NCBI GenBank assembly: GCA_030998225.1
Contig: JAPYXD010000719.1
Location: forward strand, 372,001-436,000
From: Diplolepis rosae
Lineage: Eukaryota > Arthropoda > Insecta > Hymenoptera > Diplolepididae
Reading direction: 5' to 3'
DNA: 64,000 nucleotides
Part shown: one piece after another, positions 34,403 to 45,229 of the stretch
How the letters are laid out: each line of letters opens with the position of its first letter
Numbering within the stretch: position 1 is the first letter of the stretch
Notes under the pieces: model-generated
The model's database searches: none
What the model was told of the DNA's origin: nothing
The model's input: the letters and a program-made list of their open reading frames with translations, nothing else
Position numbers and translations under genes: made by a program

Positions 34403-35490
34403 CTTTGGATCGACTTATAACAATATCGAGGAATTAATGGAATAACTCAAAAGAGCACACGCCCCAGCAAAAATTGTGTATCAGTTACAAGGAGAATTAG
34501 GGAATACCTATATGTGGGAAAAAGAGAACATCCTTTCCTATGCAGCTAGAATTAAGGAGATTGCCGGGAGAATCGAAGACGCTCATAGACTCAACAATAA
34601 TGGACAAGTAGATAATACCTTCAAACGGAACCTTCAAAGTGACGTTATTCAATGCTTTATTCGCGGTCTGCGTCCTGAATTGGAAATTCGAGTAAAAACA
34701 AGGGAATCATTTAAAGAAGTTTTCAATGACACAATCAACGTAGAAAGAGATTTGGCAGTATCTTCCGCACTACGGAGAAATAAAAATTCAGATTATTTAA
34801 AAATGGATGATTCTATAAATAATAGAAATAATAAAACAACTCGATTCAATGTTGCACTAGATAACAATATAAATTGTATAATATGCAAAAAGCCAGGTCA
34901 TGTTGCTGAAAATTGTTGTCATTTGACCAAAGCACAAGAAGCGGTTTCTAGAAAACAAAATCCTAATTTTGTTATGCAAAATCAACAGCCTAGTAATAAT
35001 CACCAACGACGACAAAATATTTACAATAATTCTGCAAGAAATAATTACCGGAATAACCATTTTTTAGGAAACAGAAATAACAATTATGATAATAATAACT
35101 ATCCTAATAACAATTTTTCAAGGAACAGGAACAACAATTACGATAACTTTTCAACTAACAGAAATAATTATCCTAACAGCAATAGATTCCATAATCACAA
35201 TAATAATAATTTTTCGAGAAACAGAAATAATGATAATAGACAAGAAAATCTAGATCAAATCAGGTATGCAAATCACAGACAATTTTTGAATCAAAATAGA
35301 CAACGTGAGATGCTAAATCAGCAATTAAGTAGACCAAATCAAAATTACCAACAAAAATCTGAAGTAAAAAAGTAAAAAACCAGGACATATTATAACAAAT
35401 TGTAATGCTAGATTAAATAAACAACAATTACAAAATTCGGAAAACCCAAACGCTCTCCCCAGCACGGATGCACTGAGGAAAGCATAAAGC
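34403..35490 (+). pseudogene. Ty3/gypsy gag with zinc knuckle and Asn-rich tail
   Basis: The main frame is 34476-35375 (299 codons). An upstream in-frame part (FGSTYNNIEELME then TAA) shows the start is further 5' and broken by a stop near 34443. It includes a helical capsid-like part (residues 1-110), a CCHC knuckle (C134, C137, H142, C147) and a long Asn/Arg/Tyr-rich tail of repeated RNNNYDNNN-like blocks. A second knuckle is damaged near 35373, where the frame stops but KKPGHIITNC continues in another frame. Gag assembles the particle and binds RNA. Pol lies in the -1 frame relative to the gag end. An AAACCCA heptamer near 35444 could serve slippage here but is not kept in copy 2. Confidence 0.7.
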
Positions 35491-35519
35491 AAGAACCAGA
35501 AGCATCCACTTCTAATGAT

Positions 35520-36374
35520 CAACCGGCTATAAAGATAAGCGTTTCCAAATCAAGTACAATTCCATCGATAATTATATGCGTAGAAGGTCTTCAAAGCCCT
35601 GCTCGCATGATGATAGATACCGGTGCTGGTCGTAATTTGATTAAACAAAATTCCGTAAATCCTAAATTGCCAATAGATGAAAAAATAGTGTTAAAACTTA
35701 CAGGAATAAATAATTTATCACTTTTTGCAATGGGACAAATACGAATAAACATTCTAGGATATTTTATATTCCAATTAAAAATACTGAAAAAAGCGAAGGT
35801 TACGTACCTCGACTACATTTTGGCAAAGGAATTTATGCCGGAGACGCAATTGTAAAAAATTGCAATAGTAAAGCTTATATCAAATTTGCAAATACAAACG
35901 AAATTTCAGTAACAATATCAATACCGGCTATTACTTTAGAAGACTTTGAAGAAAGAGATTTTCAAAATGTAACAAGTCAATCAAGCAATTTGAAAAACTT
36001 AAGTGACGACGATTTATCTAACAAAATTCTGAATAGCTTCTTAAAAATTGACAATTTTTTGGACAATCCATGCAAATTTTTTAACATAACAGGTGAAGAA
36101 AGAATAGAATGAATCAAAAAACTTCTTCGTTTGGATCATTTGAATCAAGACGAATACGAACATGTAGAAAGATTAATTATTAACAGTGCAGACAGATTTC
36201 AAATCCCAGGAGAACCACTTGAAGCTACTAACGTTTTGCAACATTCTATTCCAACTACAGATGATTCTCGAATTTTTTCTAGACAATATAGATTTCCCCC
36301 TGTTCATAAAGAAGAAATTACAAAACATGTTGAAGAATTATTAAAAAATAAAATAATAAAACCTTCACAATCAC
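35520..36374 (+). pseudogene. Ty3/gypsy protease and RT start, with deletion and stops
   Basis: The frame 35607-35855 begins MMIDTGAGRNLIKQ, the aspartic protease active-site segment (DTGA). About 80 codons present in copy 2 (63-kb region) are missing after ILGYFI, and the frame shifts. The remainder, with VPRLH and KAYIKFANTNE segments, is readable to a TGA at 36110-36112. RT begins at 36113 (KKLLRLDHLN) and is open until the hAT insertion after KPSQS at 36374. Protease would cleave the Gag-Pol precursor. The TGA falls one codon from the stop in copy 2. Confidence 0.7.
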
Positions 36375-36697
36375 TATGGATGGGCGATTCTGCTAAAAAA
36401 AATCGATACCTCAGAATCGATTCTTTTGTATAATCGATACCAAGGAATCGATTATTTTGTAAAAGAATCGAGGAATCGATACTTAAAGGTACAAAGAAAT
36501 TGATTTTAGCGCATTTGATCACTACAAAAGTTAAAAATGTACTTTAGAATTAGTATTCACGTATGAAATATCTTTCTAAACATATAGAAAAAATTCAAAA
36601 AATCGGAGTTGCCATTCCCATATTTAACTTGCTTTCAAATTAAAGAATCTAAAATAGGAAGGATATTTATTCAAAACAAGGATATATTTTATACATA

Positions 36698-37564
36698 CAG
36701 TACCGGTCAGAATTGTGGGACCACCTGTTTTTCGATAATTACGTAAATTATCCTAATTTGAATTATGTGAGTGAAAAAATTTGTTCTCTTAATTAAATTC
36801 AAAGCTATCAAAATTCTTCATGAAATGAGCCCATCATGAATTCGTTTTGTTAATTTTTGAAGATGTTATTATAGAAAAAGTCAAAATTTCAATCGCTCCT
36901 TAAATTTTAAATAACTTTCGAAATAATCAACATTTTTTTATGTTCTTGGACTAATTTTAAAGCTAAATTTCTACAAAATCGAACAAAATTCTTGGAATTG
37001 ATTTGTAATTTTTTTCTTACATACTGCTCAAGGTTAAAGTTCAAATAAAAAAGTTTGAAAAATTTCAATATTGCTTTTGCTGATAAAAACATTTTTATAA
37101 GATATATAAAACATATAATCATAAATTTTGTATCGAATTCCCTTGAAGTATATATTCATATGATCTTTATTATGATTTACCTACAGATGAAATGTTTTCG
37201 AAAATTCCCTACTTTTTTGTTACAATTTCAACTCTTTGCATTATGCAAGAACAAAATTATAGATTTATAATGACAATTCACTGCGATTTCATAGAATCTT
37301 AGCTTTAATATGAGCCTAAGAACATTGAAAAATGTTGATTGTATCAAAAGTTATTTAAAATTTAAGAAAACATTGAATTTGGACTTTTATGCAATAACTT
37401 CTTCAAAATTTAACGAAACAACTTCATTCCAGACTAATTTTAAAGATAATTTTGATGGCTTTCACATTATTAAGAGTTCAAATTTCATCATTCACAGAAT
37501 TGAAATTGAGATAATTTAAGCAATCATCGAAAAACAGGTGGTCCCACAATTCTGACCGGTAGTG
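36698..37564. mobile_element. Fold-back Tc1/mariner-like MITE, TA target
   Basis: The ends are CAGTACCGGTCAGAATTGTG and, inverted, CACTACCGGTCAGAATTGTG, flanked by TA (36696-36697 and 37565-37566). The inverted similarity extends about 300 bp inward from each end, so the whole 867-bp element can fold back. No transposase. Small ORFs in the arms are incidental. Confidence 0.75.
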
Positions 37565-38232
37565 TATATTTATTTATTCAAATAACTGCATGTATATTTT
37601 ATACAAATCCTTCAAATGGCGGTACACTCTGTACATATATCCACGAAAATGTATTCAGGATACTTTATTTCCATTTCTTTGTTGATTCATGGAATCTGGA
37701 AAATAAATAAAATATTAGAAATATTCTTAATAATATGTGTATACAATTATTCAAAAACATTAATGCAATATGTTTTCCCTTATTATTGGTGATTGTAAAC
37801 TTACCTAGAAAATACTTGTATTATACAGAATACAATACCTCAAATGTTAATGAAAATAAATGATGATCGGAATTTTAAGTCTTCGATTTTTTTACTGAAC
37901 GAGGAAACAATGTGCAACCCGACGAAATAAAAGTGAATAAACAAAGGAAAAGGACCTTAGGATTTTAGAAACAACTAAGTGCCATACGCCGTTCTTGCAA
38001 TAAAAAACAAACTGATACCAGAGTAATGCCACAGTAATCATGGAAAAGTATAAGTTAGAATATGTAGGATAAAACTTTATATCAATTTTATAAAGTAAAT
38101 TTTTTTTCTATTAATCAAAGCAACAGAAATCTATGAAACATAAATTAAATACTTATAATGAATAGTATAAAATTTATAAAAAACCATACAAGGTAAACAA
38201 CTTTAGATACATTCAAATGCATAGGAACAGGA

Positions 38233-39787
38233 TTAACTATATATTCTCCAGTCTTCTCGACAAAGTAAGCTTAAAAATAGTAGCATATTCAAGTGCCTAC
38301 CAGTCAATCTGTTTCTGTTATCACGCTTGATGAGTCCTGCTTTTGAAAATAGTCGTTCGGACGGAATGGATGTTCCAAGGACTGATAACTGTTTTAAAGC
38401 TACTTTGCGTAACAAGGGAAAAGTTTCTCCTACTCTCTTCCAGTAGTTAAAAATATTATCCTTTCTAGAGGGTCTTTTTAATTGCAAGTACTGCTCTAAC
38501 TCTACGTTCCAGGATGAGCCACTATCAGTACCAGAGGTAGCTCCCTGATTTTCGTCTAACATATCGTGAAAATCCCATACGCTATCAACTTTCTGTAGTT
38601 CGTTCTGAGCTTCAGGGCACGTTTCGAGTGTACGTTGGTCAGCTTCTTGAAGTTGAATATTTATCCGATTCAAAGCAGGATAAATAGCTAATCGATCGTT
38701 GAAGTGAACCTTTTTAAAGCGTGGATCTAGTATCGTAGCCACTGATAATAACGGAGAATGTTCAAAATGTTTAAATCTTTGTGAAATAGCAGTTTGAATC
38801 TTTGATTTAAACTTCTGACCGATGTCTGTTTGCGGAATAATACTGTTTATTTTTGTTTCCATGCAACAAATAATTGGTATAATTACGCTGCAGGTAGGGT
38901 ACAAATCTCCACTGATCTCTGTTATGACAGATCTGACTGAATCCATTATTGGGAAAATTTCCTTTAGAATTTTCATTTCTTCTCTATTTAACATGTCAGC
39001 AGGATTTTCGCATTCAGACATGGCTACAAAAACATGCTGTTCCAATTCAATGTACCTTTCTACCATATCCACTTTTGTCGTAAATCTAGTTGGAACATCT
39101 TGTATAAGGCTGAGGAGTGCTCCTTCACTCTTTCCGGCTTGTAACTGCAACTCTTTAAGCTTATCGGATGCTGGAATACTTCTTCTGATCAGTGTCACTA
39201 TGGACTTTATTTTTTCAAAGATCCTGTTTAAATCCGGAAAATTATGTAGTGCATCTGGGAGAAGGTGTGAAACAACGTGAGCAGCACAGATAAGATGTTT
39301 ATCTTTTCCAACTATTTCAATACACGCTTTTTTAATAGCTGCCTCTCCATCAGATACTATAGCAGTAATCTTTTCTGTGGTGATATTAAATCCCTCAAAT
39401 ATATCCTGTAATGACTTTTTGAGATAGTCAGCTGTATGCCGTTCATGAAGTGGAACACATCCAAGGCAACCAGTTTTCATTTCACCAGATTTCATTAGAT
39501 AGTGAATAGTTACCCCCATATAACTTTGATTAGAGCAATCAGTCCAGTTATCACACGTTATGCAATAACAATCAGCATCTGCAAGTTCTTTGATAAATAT
39601 TTCTTTCAGAATGTCGTAACGAGATTCGAGCATTTTGACCAACGTTTTTCATGAAGGGGGCTTGTAAATAGGAGCCAGGACCTTCAATAGCGTTAAGAAA
39701 CCTTCATGTTCCACGGTCGAAATAGGTAGTAAGTCCTTGCAGATCATAAATAAGACTGCATTTGTGATTTTATCCGCCATAGAACCT
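38233..39787 (-). pseudogene. hAT transposase, main exon (one in-frame stop)
   Basis: The frame 39642-38233 gives 469 codons, from MLESRYDILKEIF to the C-terminus. It shows the hAT RNase-H-like fold segments CYCITCDNWTDCSNQSYMGV and ITAIVSDGEAAIKKAC, then the CAAHVVSHLL segment and the insertion domain. The C-terminal dimerisation region follows (LRKVALKQLSVLGTSIPSER and LFSKAGLIKRDNRNRL). In-frame sequence continues upstream to about 39787 (ADKITNAVLFMICKDLLPIS) across a single TGA at 39649-39651. That stop is the only obvious defect. The C-terminal ORF is otherwise complete, so the element looks recently active. The enzyme excises and reinserts the element. A + strand frame at 38822-39280 is an antisense shadow. 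Confidence 0.85.
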
Positions 39788-39985
39788 CCATCTATAGCAA
39801 TACCATAAGGAAAATATATAAGATGCGCGCGGGTATGTGTGATTTTACTGTGTATTTATAAAAGTAAATGAAAGAATTATAATTAGACATTTTAAATTGT
39901 TTATTAGTTTACTTATTTAAGAAAATTCAAAATAATTTACTAAACTTAGGAAATTTAAAAGAATCATTCTTGCTTTATTCGTTCA

Positions 39986-40178
39986 CCCTTGTAGAACAAA
40001 ATAATTGGACCCGATTAATCCGATTGACCCCATTTCAAAAACATCATTGGAACCGATTTATTAATCGGATTCAAAACAGTCTTGCCTGATTGAATCCGAT
40101 TAATAAATCGGTTCCAATGATGTTTTTGAAATGGGATCAATCGGATCAATCGGTCCCAATTATTTTTTTCTACAAGGG
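39986..40178. mobile_element. 193-bp near-perfect palindromic MITE in the hAT intron
   Basis: CCCTTGTAGAA at the left end pairs with TTCTACAAGGG at the right. The arms of ~80 bp (GACCCGATTAATCCGATTGA and so on) are reverse complements around an ~18-bp centre. It lies between the BED exon and the main transposase exon, so it would form a stable hairpin in the unspliced RNA. Confidence 0.75.
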
Positions 40179-40384
40179 CAGATATCAGTGTTAATTTTTA
40201 TTTATGTCATGGCACTATTATTTTTTTGAAAACTTAAGAATTATGGGAAAAAGCATGTGTACAAACCTTTAAACGTATTCACACGCGTGAATGCTTCCTT
40301 TATTCCGTAACTGCCAGTTAAAGTCTATAAATAAAAATAACAAAAACAATAGTTACTTTCTGATAAAATCCTATGTTTTATTAT

Positions 40385-40729
40385 TTAACTTACAACGCAT
40401 TCTTTCTTCGGCGGATTTTCTGAATTTCTTGGACAATTTTCTTGGTTTGGAGGAGCCGTATTTTCAATACACCTTTTCAGTAATTTTTGTTCATCACTAC
40501 AGGCGGTAGTTTCTTTGGACGTTAGGCTCTCTTTGTTGTCGAAAAATAAGGGATGTCGAGTTCTTAAATGCTTCATCATGTTTGTTGTATTACCACATTT
40601 TTTGAACTCCTTTTTACAGTGAACGCAAATTAATACATTTTTTCCTTTCACTTTTTCTACGTGTTTCCAAATTAGGCTTGGTTGAATTTTAAATCTGAAA
40701 TAATATAACAATAATTCATTCTTTTTCAA
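40385..40729 (-). CDS. hAT transposase N-terminal BED zinc-finger exon
   Basis: The frame holds a BED finger: SLIWKHVEKVKGKNVLICVH with C-x2-C (CVHCKK), then NTTNMMKHLRTRHP supplying the two His. This is the DNA-binding finger usual at the N-terminus of hAT transposases. Downstream is a Thr/Glu/Pro-rich linker ending PPKKECVV, after which a donor-like AAGTTAAATAA leads into the intron. The upstream exon may be at 40864-41000 (IPDENPELVATDSENLIDIK) or the exon may start within this frame. It belongs with the main exon at 38233-39787; the exact splice sites are inferred. Confidence 0.7.
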   Translation of the reverse strand: MKKNELLLYYFRFKIQPSLIWKHVEKVKGKNVLICVHCKKEFKKCGNTTNMMKHLRTRHPLFFDNKESLTSKETTACSDEQKLLKRCIENTAPPNQENCPRNSENPPKKECVVS

Positions 40730-40863
40730 AAATCACTTGAGTTTCATTTATACATCGATTGTACGTACTTTGAAGTCGGCCTGAAACTACAGCTTGCTTT
40801 TGGAGAACTATCTATTAAACAACAAATTATAAGTGTATTAAAATTTAAAATAGCTCGAAAGTA

Positions 40864-41100
40864 TTACGAAAATATTGGTTTCAGTAATAAAAAATGATTA
40901 CCTTTTGGTTTTATATCAATTAAATTTTCTGAGTCTGTAGCCACTAACTCAGGATTTTCATCTGGAATATGGATTACAGGACTGAAAATAAAACAATCAC
41001 ATTGAACATAGAAAATATATAGTATGTTGTTTAAAGAGGAAAAATTAAAATACGTACTACTTTCCCGGTTCGGGCTCAAGATCATCAAGCGCATTGTCAA
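40864..41100 (-). CDS. Possible short upstream exon(s) of the hAT transposase
   Basis: Short acidic segments on the - strand (IPDENPELVATDSENLIDIK near 40905-40975, and a Glu/Pro-rich frame near 41050-41100) lie between candidate AG and GT sites. They are in the right place for 5' exons or an alternative N-terminus. The support is weak: no domain, and splice sites read by eye only. Confidence 0.25.
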   Translation of the reverse strand: MTMRLMILSPNRESSTYFNFSSLNNILYIFYVQCDCFIFSPVIHIPDENPELVATDSENLIDIKPKGNHFLLLKPIFS

Positions 41101-41753
41101 TCATTTTAATCTCTATATTACCTACAGCAGAAGGATTTTAGTTAAAATGTGTGGAAATACCCAATTCTAATACTTACTAACTGTATGTTGAAATGAAAAA
41201 TCAAATAATAAATCCCACATTTGTATTATTTACTTTATTATAATATAGATTATGTTTAAGAAAATTTTTGATCACGAATCTATTAATATTAGGAAGATTA
41301 GATGTTAAAGTGGTGATACATTTACAAAAAAATACTTCTGTGACTGTTCATTAGTTCAATTTTTGGATAATTGTACTCTAATTTTAATTGTTTTTTGAAA
41401 TATAGACACCGACATCGGTAATCACAAATACAACGCACACATTAAACAAATATACTATCCAAATCCACTTGCACTTTGAATTATCAAGTTAAAAATTTGT
41501 TAAAAGCTTAAAGTAATTATTATTTATTATCACATGAACTCTTAAATACCCTTATTTAATTGAAATTTCAGAAGAGAATGTGACACAATGCTGCACAATG
41601 TTAAGAAGTGAGTCGATTCTGGTTGACCGATTCTTCGTTGAAACAGAATCGATACTCCAAGAATCGTTTCCAAAAATAATCGATTCCAGAGTCGATTCTG
41701 AAGGCAAGAGAATCGAATGATTCAAAAGAATCGAGTAGAATCGCCCATCCCCA

Positions 41754-42866
41754 ACAATCACCGTATAACACTCCAGTTTGGATTGTTCCTAAAAACCAGA
41801 CTCTAAAGGTAAAATAAAATGGCGAAAGGTTCCTGACTTCAAAAAAATTAATGAGAAAACAATCGGAGATTCTTACCCACTACCTAAAATAAGCGATATA
41901 CTCGATTCACTCGGATCTGCCAGATATTTTTCAGTATTCGATTTAACTACTGGTTTTCACCATATAAAAATGGACCCTAAAGACTCTTATAAAACTGCAT
42001 TTTCTACACCTCATGGCCATTATGAATTTGATAGAATGCCCTTTGGTTTAAAAACCGCCCTTGCAACATTTCAAAGGTTAATGGATATTTTTTTAACTGG
42101 ATTAATAGGGACAGAACTCTTTGTATATCTTGATGACATAGTCATATTTGCTGATGCACTAGAAGAACATGAGAAAACAATTTAATAATTTAATACGTCT
42201 TCGAAAAGCAAACCTTCATTTACAACCAGACAAATGTGAATTTCTACGAACTGAAATAGGATATTTAGGTCATATAATTGATAAAAATGGAGTTCGACCG
42301 GCCCCCAAAAAAATAATAGCCGTAAAAGAATTTCCAGTTCCAAAAACACAAAAGAATGTCAAACAATTTTTAGGATTGGCAGGATATTATCGTAGATTTA
42401 TCGAAGGATTTTCAAAAATTGCCAATCCTCCTGATCAACTTCTGAAAAAGGGTACTCCTTTCATATGGACCGATAAACAGCAAATTGCTTTTGATATTTT
42501 AAAATCAAGATTATGTGAAGAGCCACTTTTATAACGACCCGATTTTTCTTAACCCTTTGTTCTCACGACAGATGTCTCAGGATACGCAATAGCGTATGCT
42601 TCACGTAGTCTAAGTGACACTGATTTCCGTCCTTAATTATATGGAAGAAAATTTACCCTAGTAACTGATCATAAACCACTAGTTTGGTTTCAAAACTCTA
42701 AGGAACCTTGCTCACGAGTTTAAAACTGGAGGTTAAAACTCGCTGAATATGATTTTGATGTAGTATACAAAGCGGGAAAGATGAATGTCAATGCAGACGC
42801 TCTCTCAAGAAACCCTATTGTTAATGAAGAAAAATCAAGAAATTTACACGAAGATGATGACGGTAC
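41754..42866 (+). pseudogene. Ty3/gypsy reverse transcriptase and RNase H, broken
   Basis: After the hAT, RT resumes with TPVWIVPKN. A stop-containing stretch gives way to open frames 41970-42185 and 42169-42534 in different phases. RT motifs are clear: YFSVFDLTTGFHHIKM, RMPFGLKTALATFQ and FVYLDDIVIFA (YLDD active site). The thumb and connection (KQFLGLAGYYRRFIEGFSK) follow. RNase H from 42535 is damaged by stops and two deletions, though TDHKPLVW and MNVNADALSRNP are still readable. The gene ends at the solo LTR insertion. Copy 2 at 61437-62984 shows the intact arrangement. Confidence 0.8.
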
Positions 42867-44606
42867 TGTGACGTCCTAAGTTTTAAATTAATATAAATAT
42901 TTCCTACCTAAAGTCTAGAGCCAATTACCCTAACTATGTTCCTCTGTTTATTGTTAAAATTAACAATTAACCGGGTAGAGGACAAGCCAAATGAATCAAA
43001 TTACAATTATTGTTAATAATAATTTATTATAAAAATACAAATTTATTTTAACCCAAGCGACTTTTTAGTTGTTGGTTGCAGCCTGTTTTCCTTTGGTTGG
43101 TCGAGTCTGATTGGTCCAACCTTAAAGAAAACACACCGTGAGTCTAAAGGGCTCAAAAGAAAAGAGAAAAGAGAATTTTATATAAAACAAAGTTATTTGA
43201 CTTACCGGTTGTTTTTTTGATGAGGTGGCCTCTTGAAAGCGATAATCCCTTAAGTTATATTTATCCTCTGCTAATCGGGTACCTCCCCTAATTATCCTTG
43301 TTGATCAACAGAGGCAGGTCAATCCTTTGTAAAACAGGTATCCTTATTTTGATGTCTTGATTACAATGACACTAAATCCAGTTTTATTTAAATTCACTCT
43401 GTTGTTATTATATTGGTTTTCCCGAACACGTGGAAATTACGGCCACTTAGATTTATTGCGGTACGGCGACGAAAACCGGTTCTAGCGATGCTGCTTGATT
43501 GTACGCTCCCTTAGACTCGCTTCGACTCAGACTCCGACGCGCTTAGACTTGTGTTTAGGCCTTGCAGCCTGGCTTATATTGTCGTCTGTAGTCTCAACTC
43601 GTAGGTAGAAAGTATGGGAATTTGAGTTCCATGGTTTCAATAGCTTTTTCGAAGTCCATTAGAATCTTAGGTGTCAGTGTGGTGAGTTGAGACTATGGGC
43701 CAGTTTGCTGGTGTGCTGCGTTGGTGAGCTTAGGGACTCACACCGATTTTCCAAGTCCGTGTGGGTCATGCTTTCGTGGTGTGGGTGTACTCACATCTTC
43801 TCAAGGGCTGTGTAAACCCGTACCATCAGGTTTTTAGGTAGATTTAGTCGCAAGGGTCAATGACATTATTTGTATACATAGGTAAGTAATAGAGTAATTA
43901 TAATACAATTGTTGTACATAAATGGTTATTATGATTTGTTTTAATTCTATTAATCTTTATATTTAAACAATGTTTTTGTTTATAAAATAACATTAATAAT
44001 AATAATAGTGATTTGAATAGTTCTTAAAAAGAACGTATTTTATAATTAATTGCTGATTGTTGATTAACATCAAATAAGAATATTAACAATAATGATAATT
44101 ATTATAAACATTATTATTATAAAATTTGAATTATTATAATATTTGTTGCAAATCTTAATAACAATATGAAATAATTATAATGAAAGTGATTGATAATTAT
44201 TGCAAATCAAGAAATTGAAGTAACATTGTTATTATTTAATATTTGTTGCATTTTGACAATTAATGTTAATAAAAATATTAAATATTTATAATAGTGATTA
44301 ATAATAATTTTAAATATAAAGGTTGAAGTAATATTGTTGTTATATAACATTTGTTGCATTTCGTTAATTGTTATTATTACCAATAGTAATAATAAAAGGC
44401 AATATTTGTTTTAATTAGTATTTTATCAATAAAATCAATTGTTTATTGATATTTTAGTTAATAGTAATAGTGAAATTATTTATAAAAACAATTACATGTA
44501 TCTAGCAACAATATTTATAGCAACAATAAAACGTGTTATATGATATAATAGCATAATAGTTTTATATGATTATAATATATAATATAACTGTCATGGATAC
44601 GTGACA
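42867..44606 (-). mobile_element. Solo LTR of a gypsy-type element, TSD GTAC
   Basis: The - strand sequence starts TGTCACGTATCC and ends ACGTCACA, so it has TG..CA ends with short inverted repeats. GTAC is duplicated at 42863-42866 and 44607-44610. On the - strand there is an AT-rich ~1-kb U3 with ~100-108 bp repeats around ATTTGTTGCA (44141, 44241, 44349). A TATAA-like box near 43577 and AATAAA near 43458 follow. The host reading frame on both sides matches copy 2 (TFMTSQEKM), proving insertion into gypsy copy 1. Confidence 0.75.
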
Positions 44607-44610
44607 GTAC

Positions 44611-45229
44611 CTTCATGACATCTCAAGAAAAAATGAATCTTGAGAATGCTTTTATAAAAATTAATCACGAAAATAATATCAAAAAAGGAAATGCTTTGAA
44701 AAATAAATATTTTAATTCAGTATTCGCCGAAGATGATGCGAATGACTAGTGAAACTTCAGAAGGAGCAATACACAATGTTAATTTGAGGTTATCGGAAAT
44801 TTTCAATGGAATCTTGAATGAGGAATTACTTAACGAAATAAATAAAGATATAGTCAAGTATAAAAATTTATTTAAACTACTATCTTCAAAACTTCCTGTT
44901 ATAAATTATGAAAATTCGCCATGGAAAACCATGACTACTAGGGATAAAAAGAAAAAACATGAACAAATGAAAAATTCAAATCAACCTAAAAATCTAGAAA
45001 ATTCAAGTCAAAATATACCTTTTTAACCTCCCATCAAGAAATCGCGAGGTAGGCCAAGGATGAATGTACTTACAGATTTTAAAAATACCCCTCTCAAACA
45101 AAAAGAAAGAGAGGCAGACCAAGGAAACAAATAATTGAAGATGAACTTCCGGAAACATATACGAAATAGCCAAATCAAATAAAGCTAGGATCCGATTCTG
45201 ACTCTGATCCTGATTCTGATCCTGGATAT
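44611..45229 (+). pseudogene. Ty3/gypsy linker with AT-hooks, frameshifted
   Basis: This part of pol lies between RNase H and integrase. It starts TFMTSQEKM, then changes frame. The frame 44733-45026 reads through an ENSPWKTMTTRDKK segment shared with copy 2. After a stop at 45024 the sequence encodes KSRGRPRMN and ERGRPRKQI in shifted frames, both matching AT-hook GRPRK cores seen at the same place in copy 2. AT-hooks bind the minor groove of AT-rich DNA. A role in targeting integration is inference. Confidence 0.55.

Larger units (their letters stand above)
36375..41753 (-). mobile_element. Autonomous-type hAT transposon in gypsy pol, TSD ACAATCAC
   Basis: The terminal repeats are TATGGATGGGCGATTCT on the left and, inverted, TGGGGATGGGCGATTCT on the right. 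The perfect 8-bp duplication ACAATCAC stands at 36367-36374 and 41754-41761. Removing the element and one duplication gives an RT frame matching copy 2. It encodes a hAT transposase on the - strand with a BED-finger exon and an intron. Subterminal regions on both sides are full of GAATCGATTCT words. It carries two later MITEs. Confidence 0.9.

Noticed and set aside
38822..39280. 152-codon frame on the + strand
   Set aside because: Antisense shadow of the hAT transposase.
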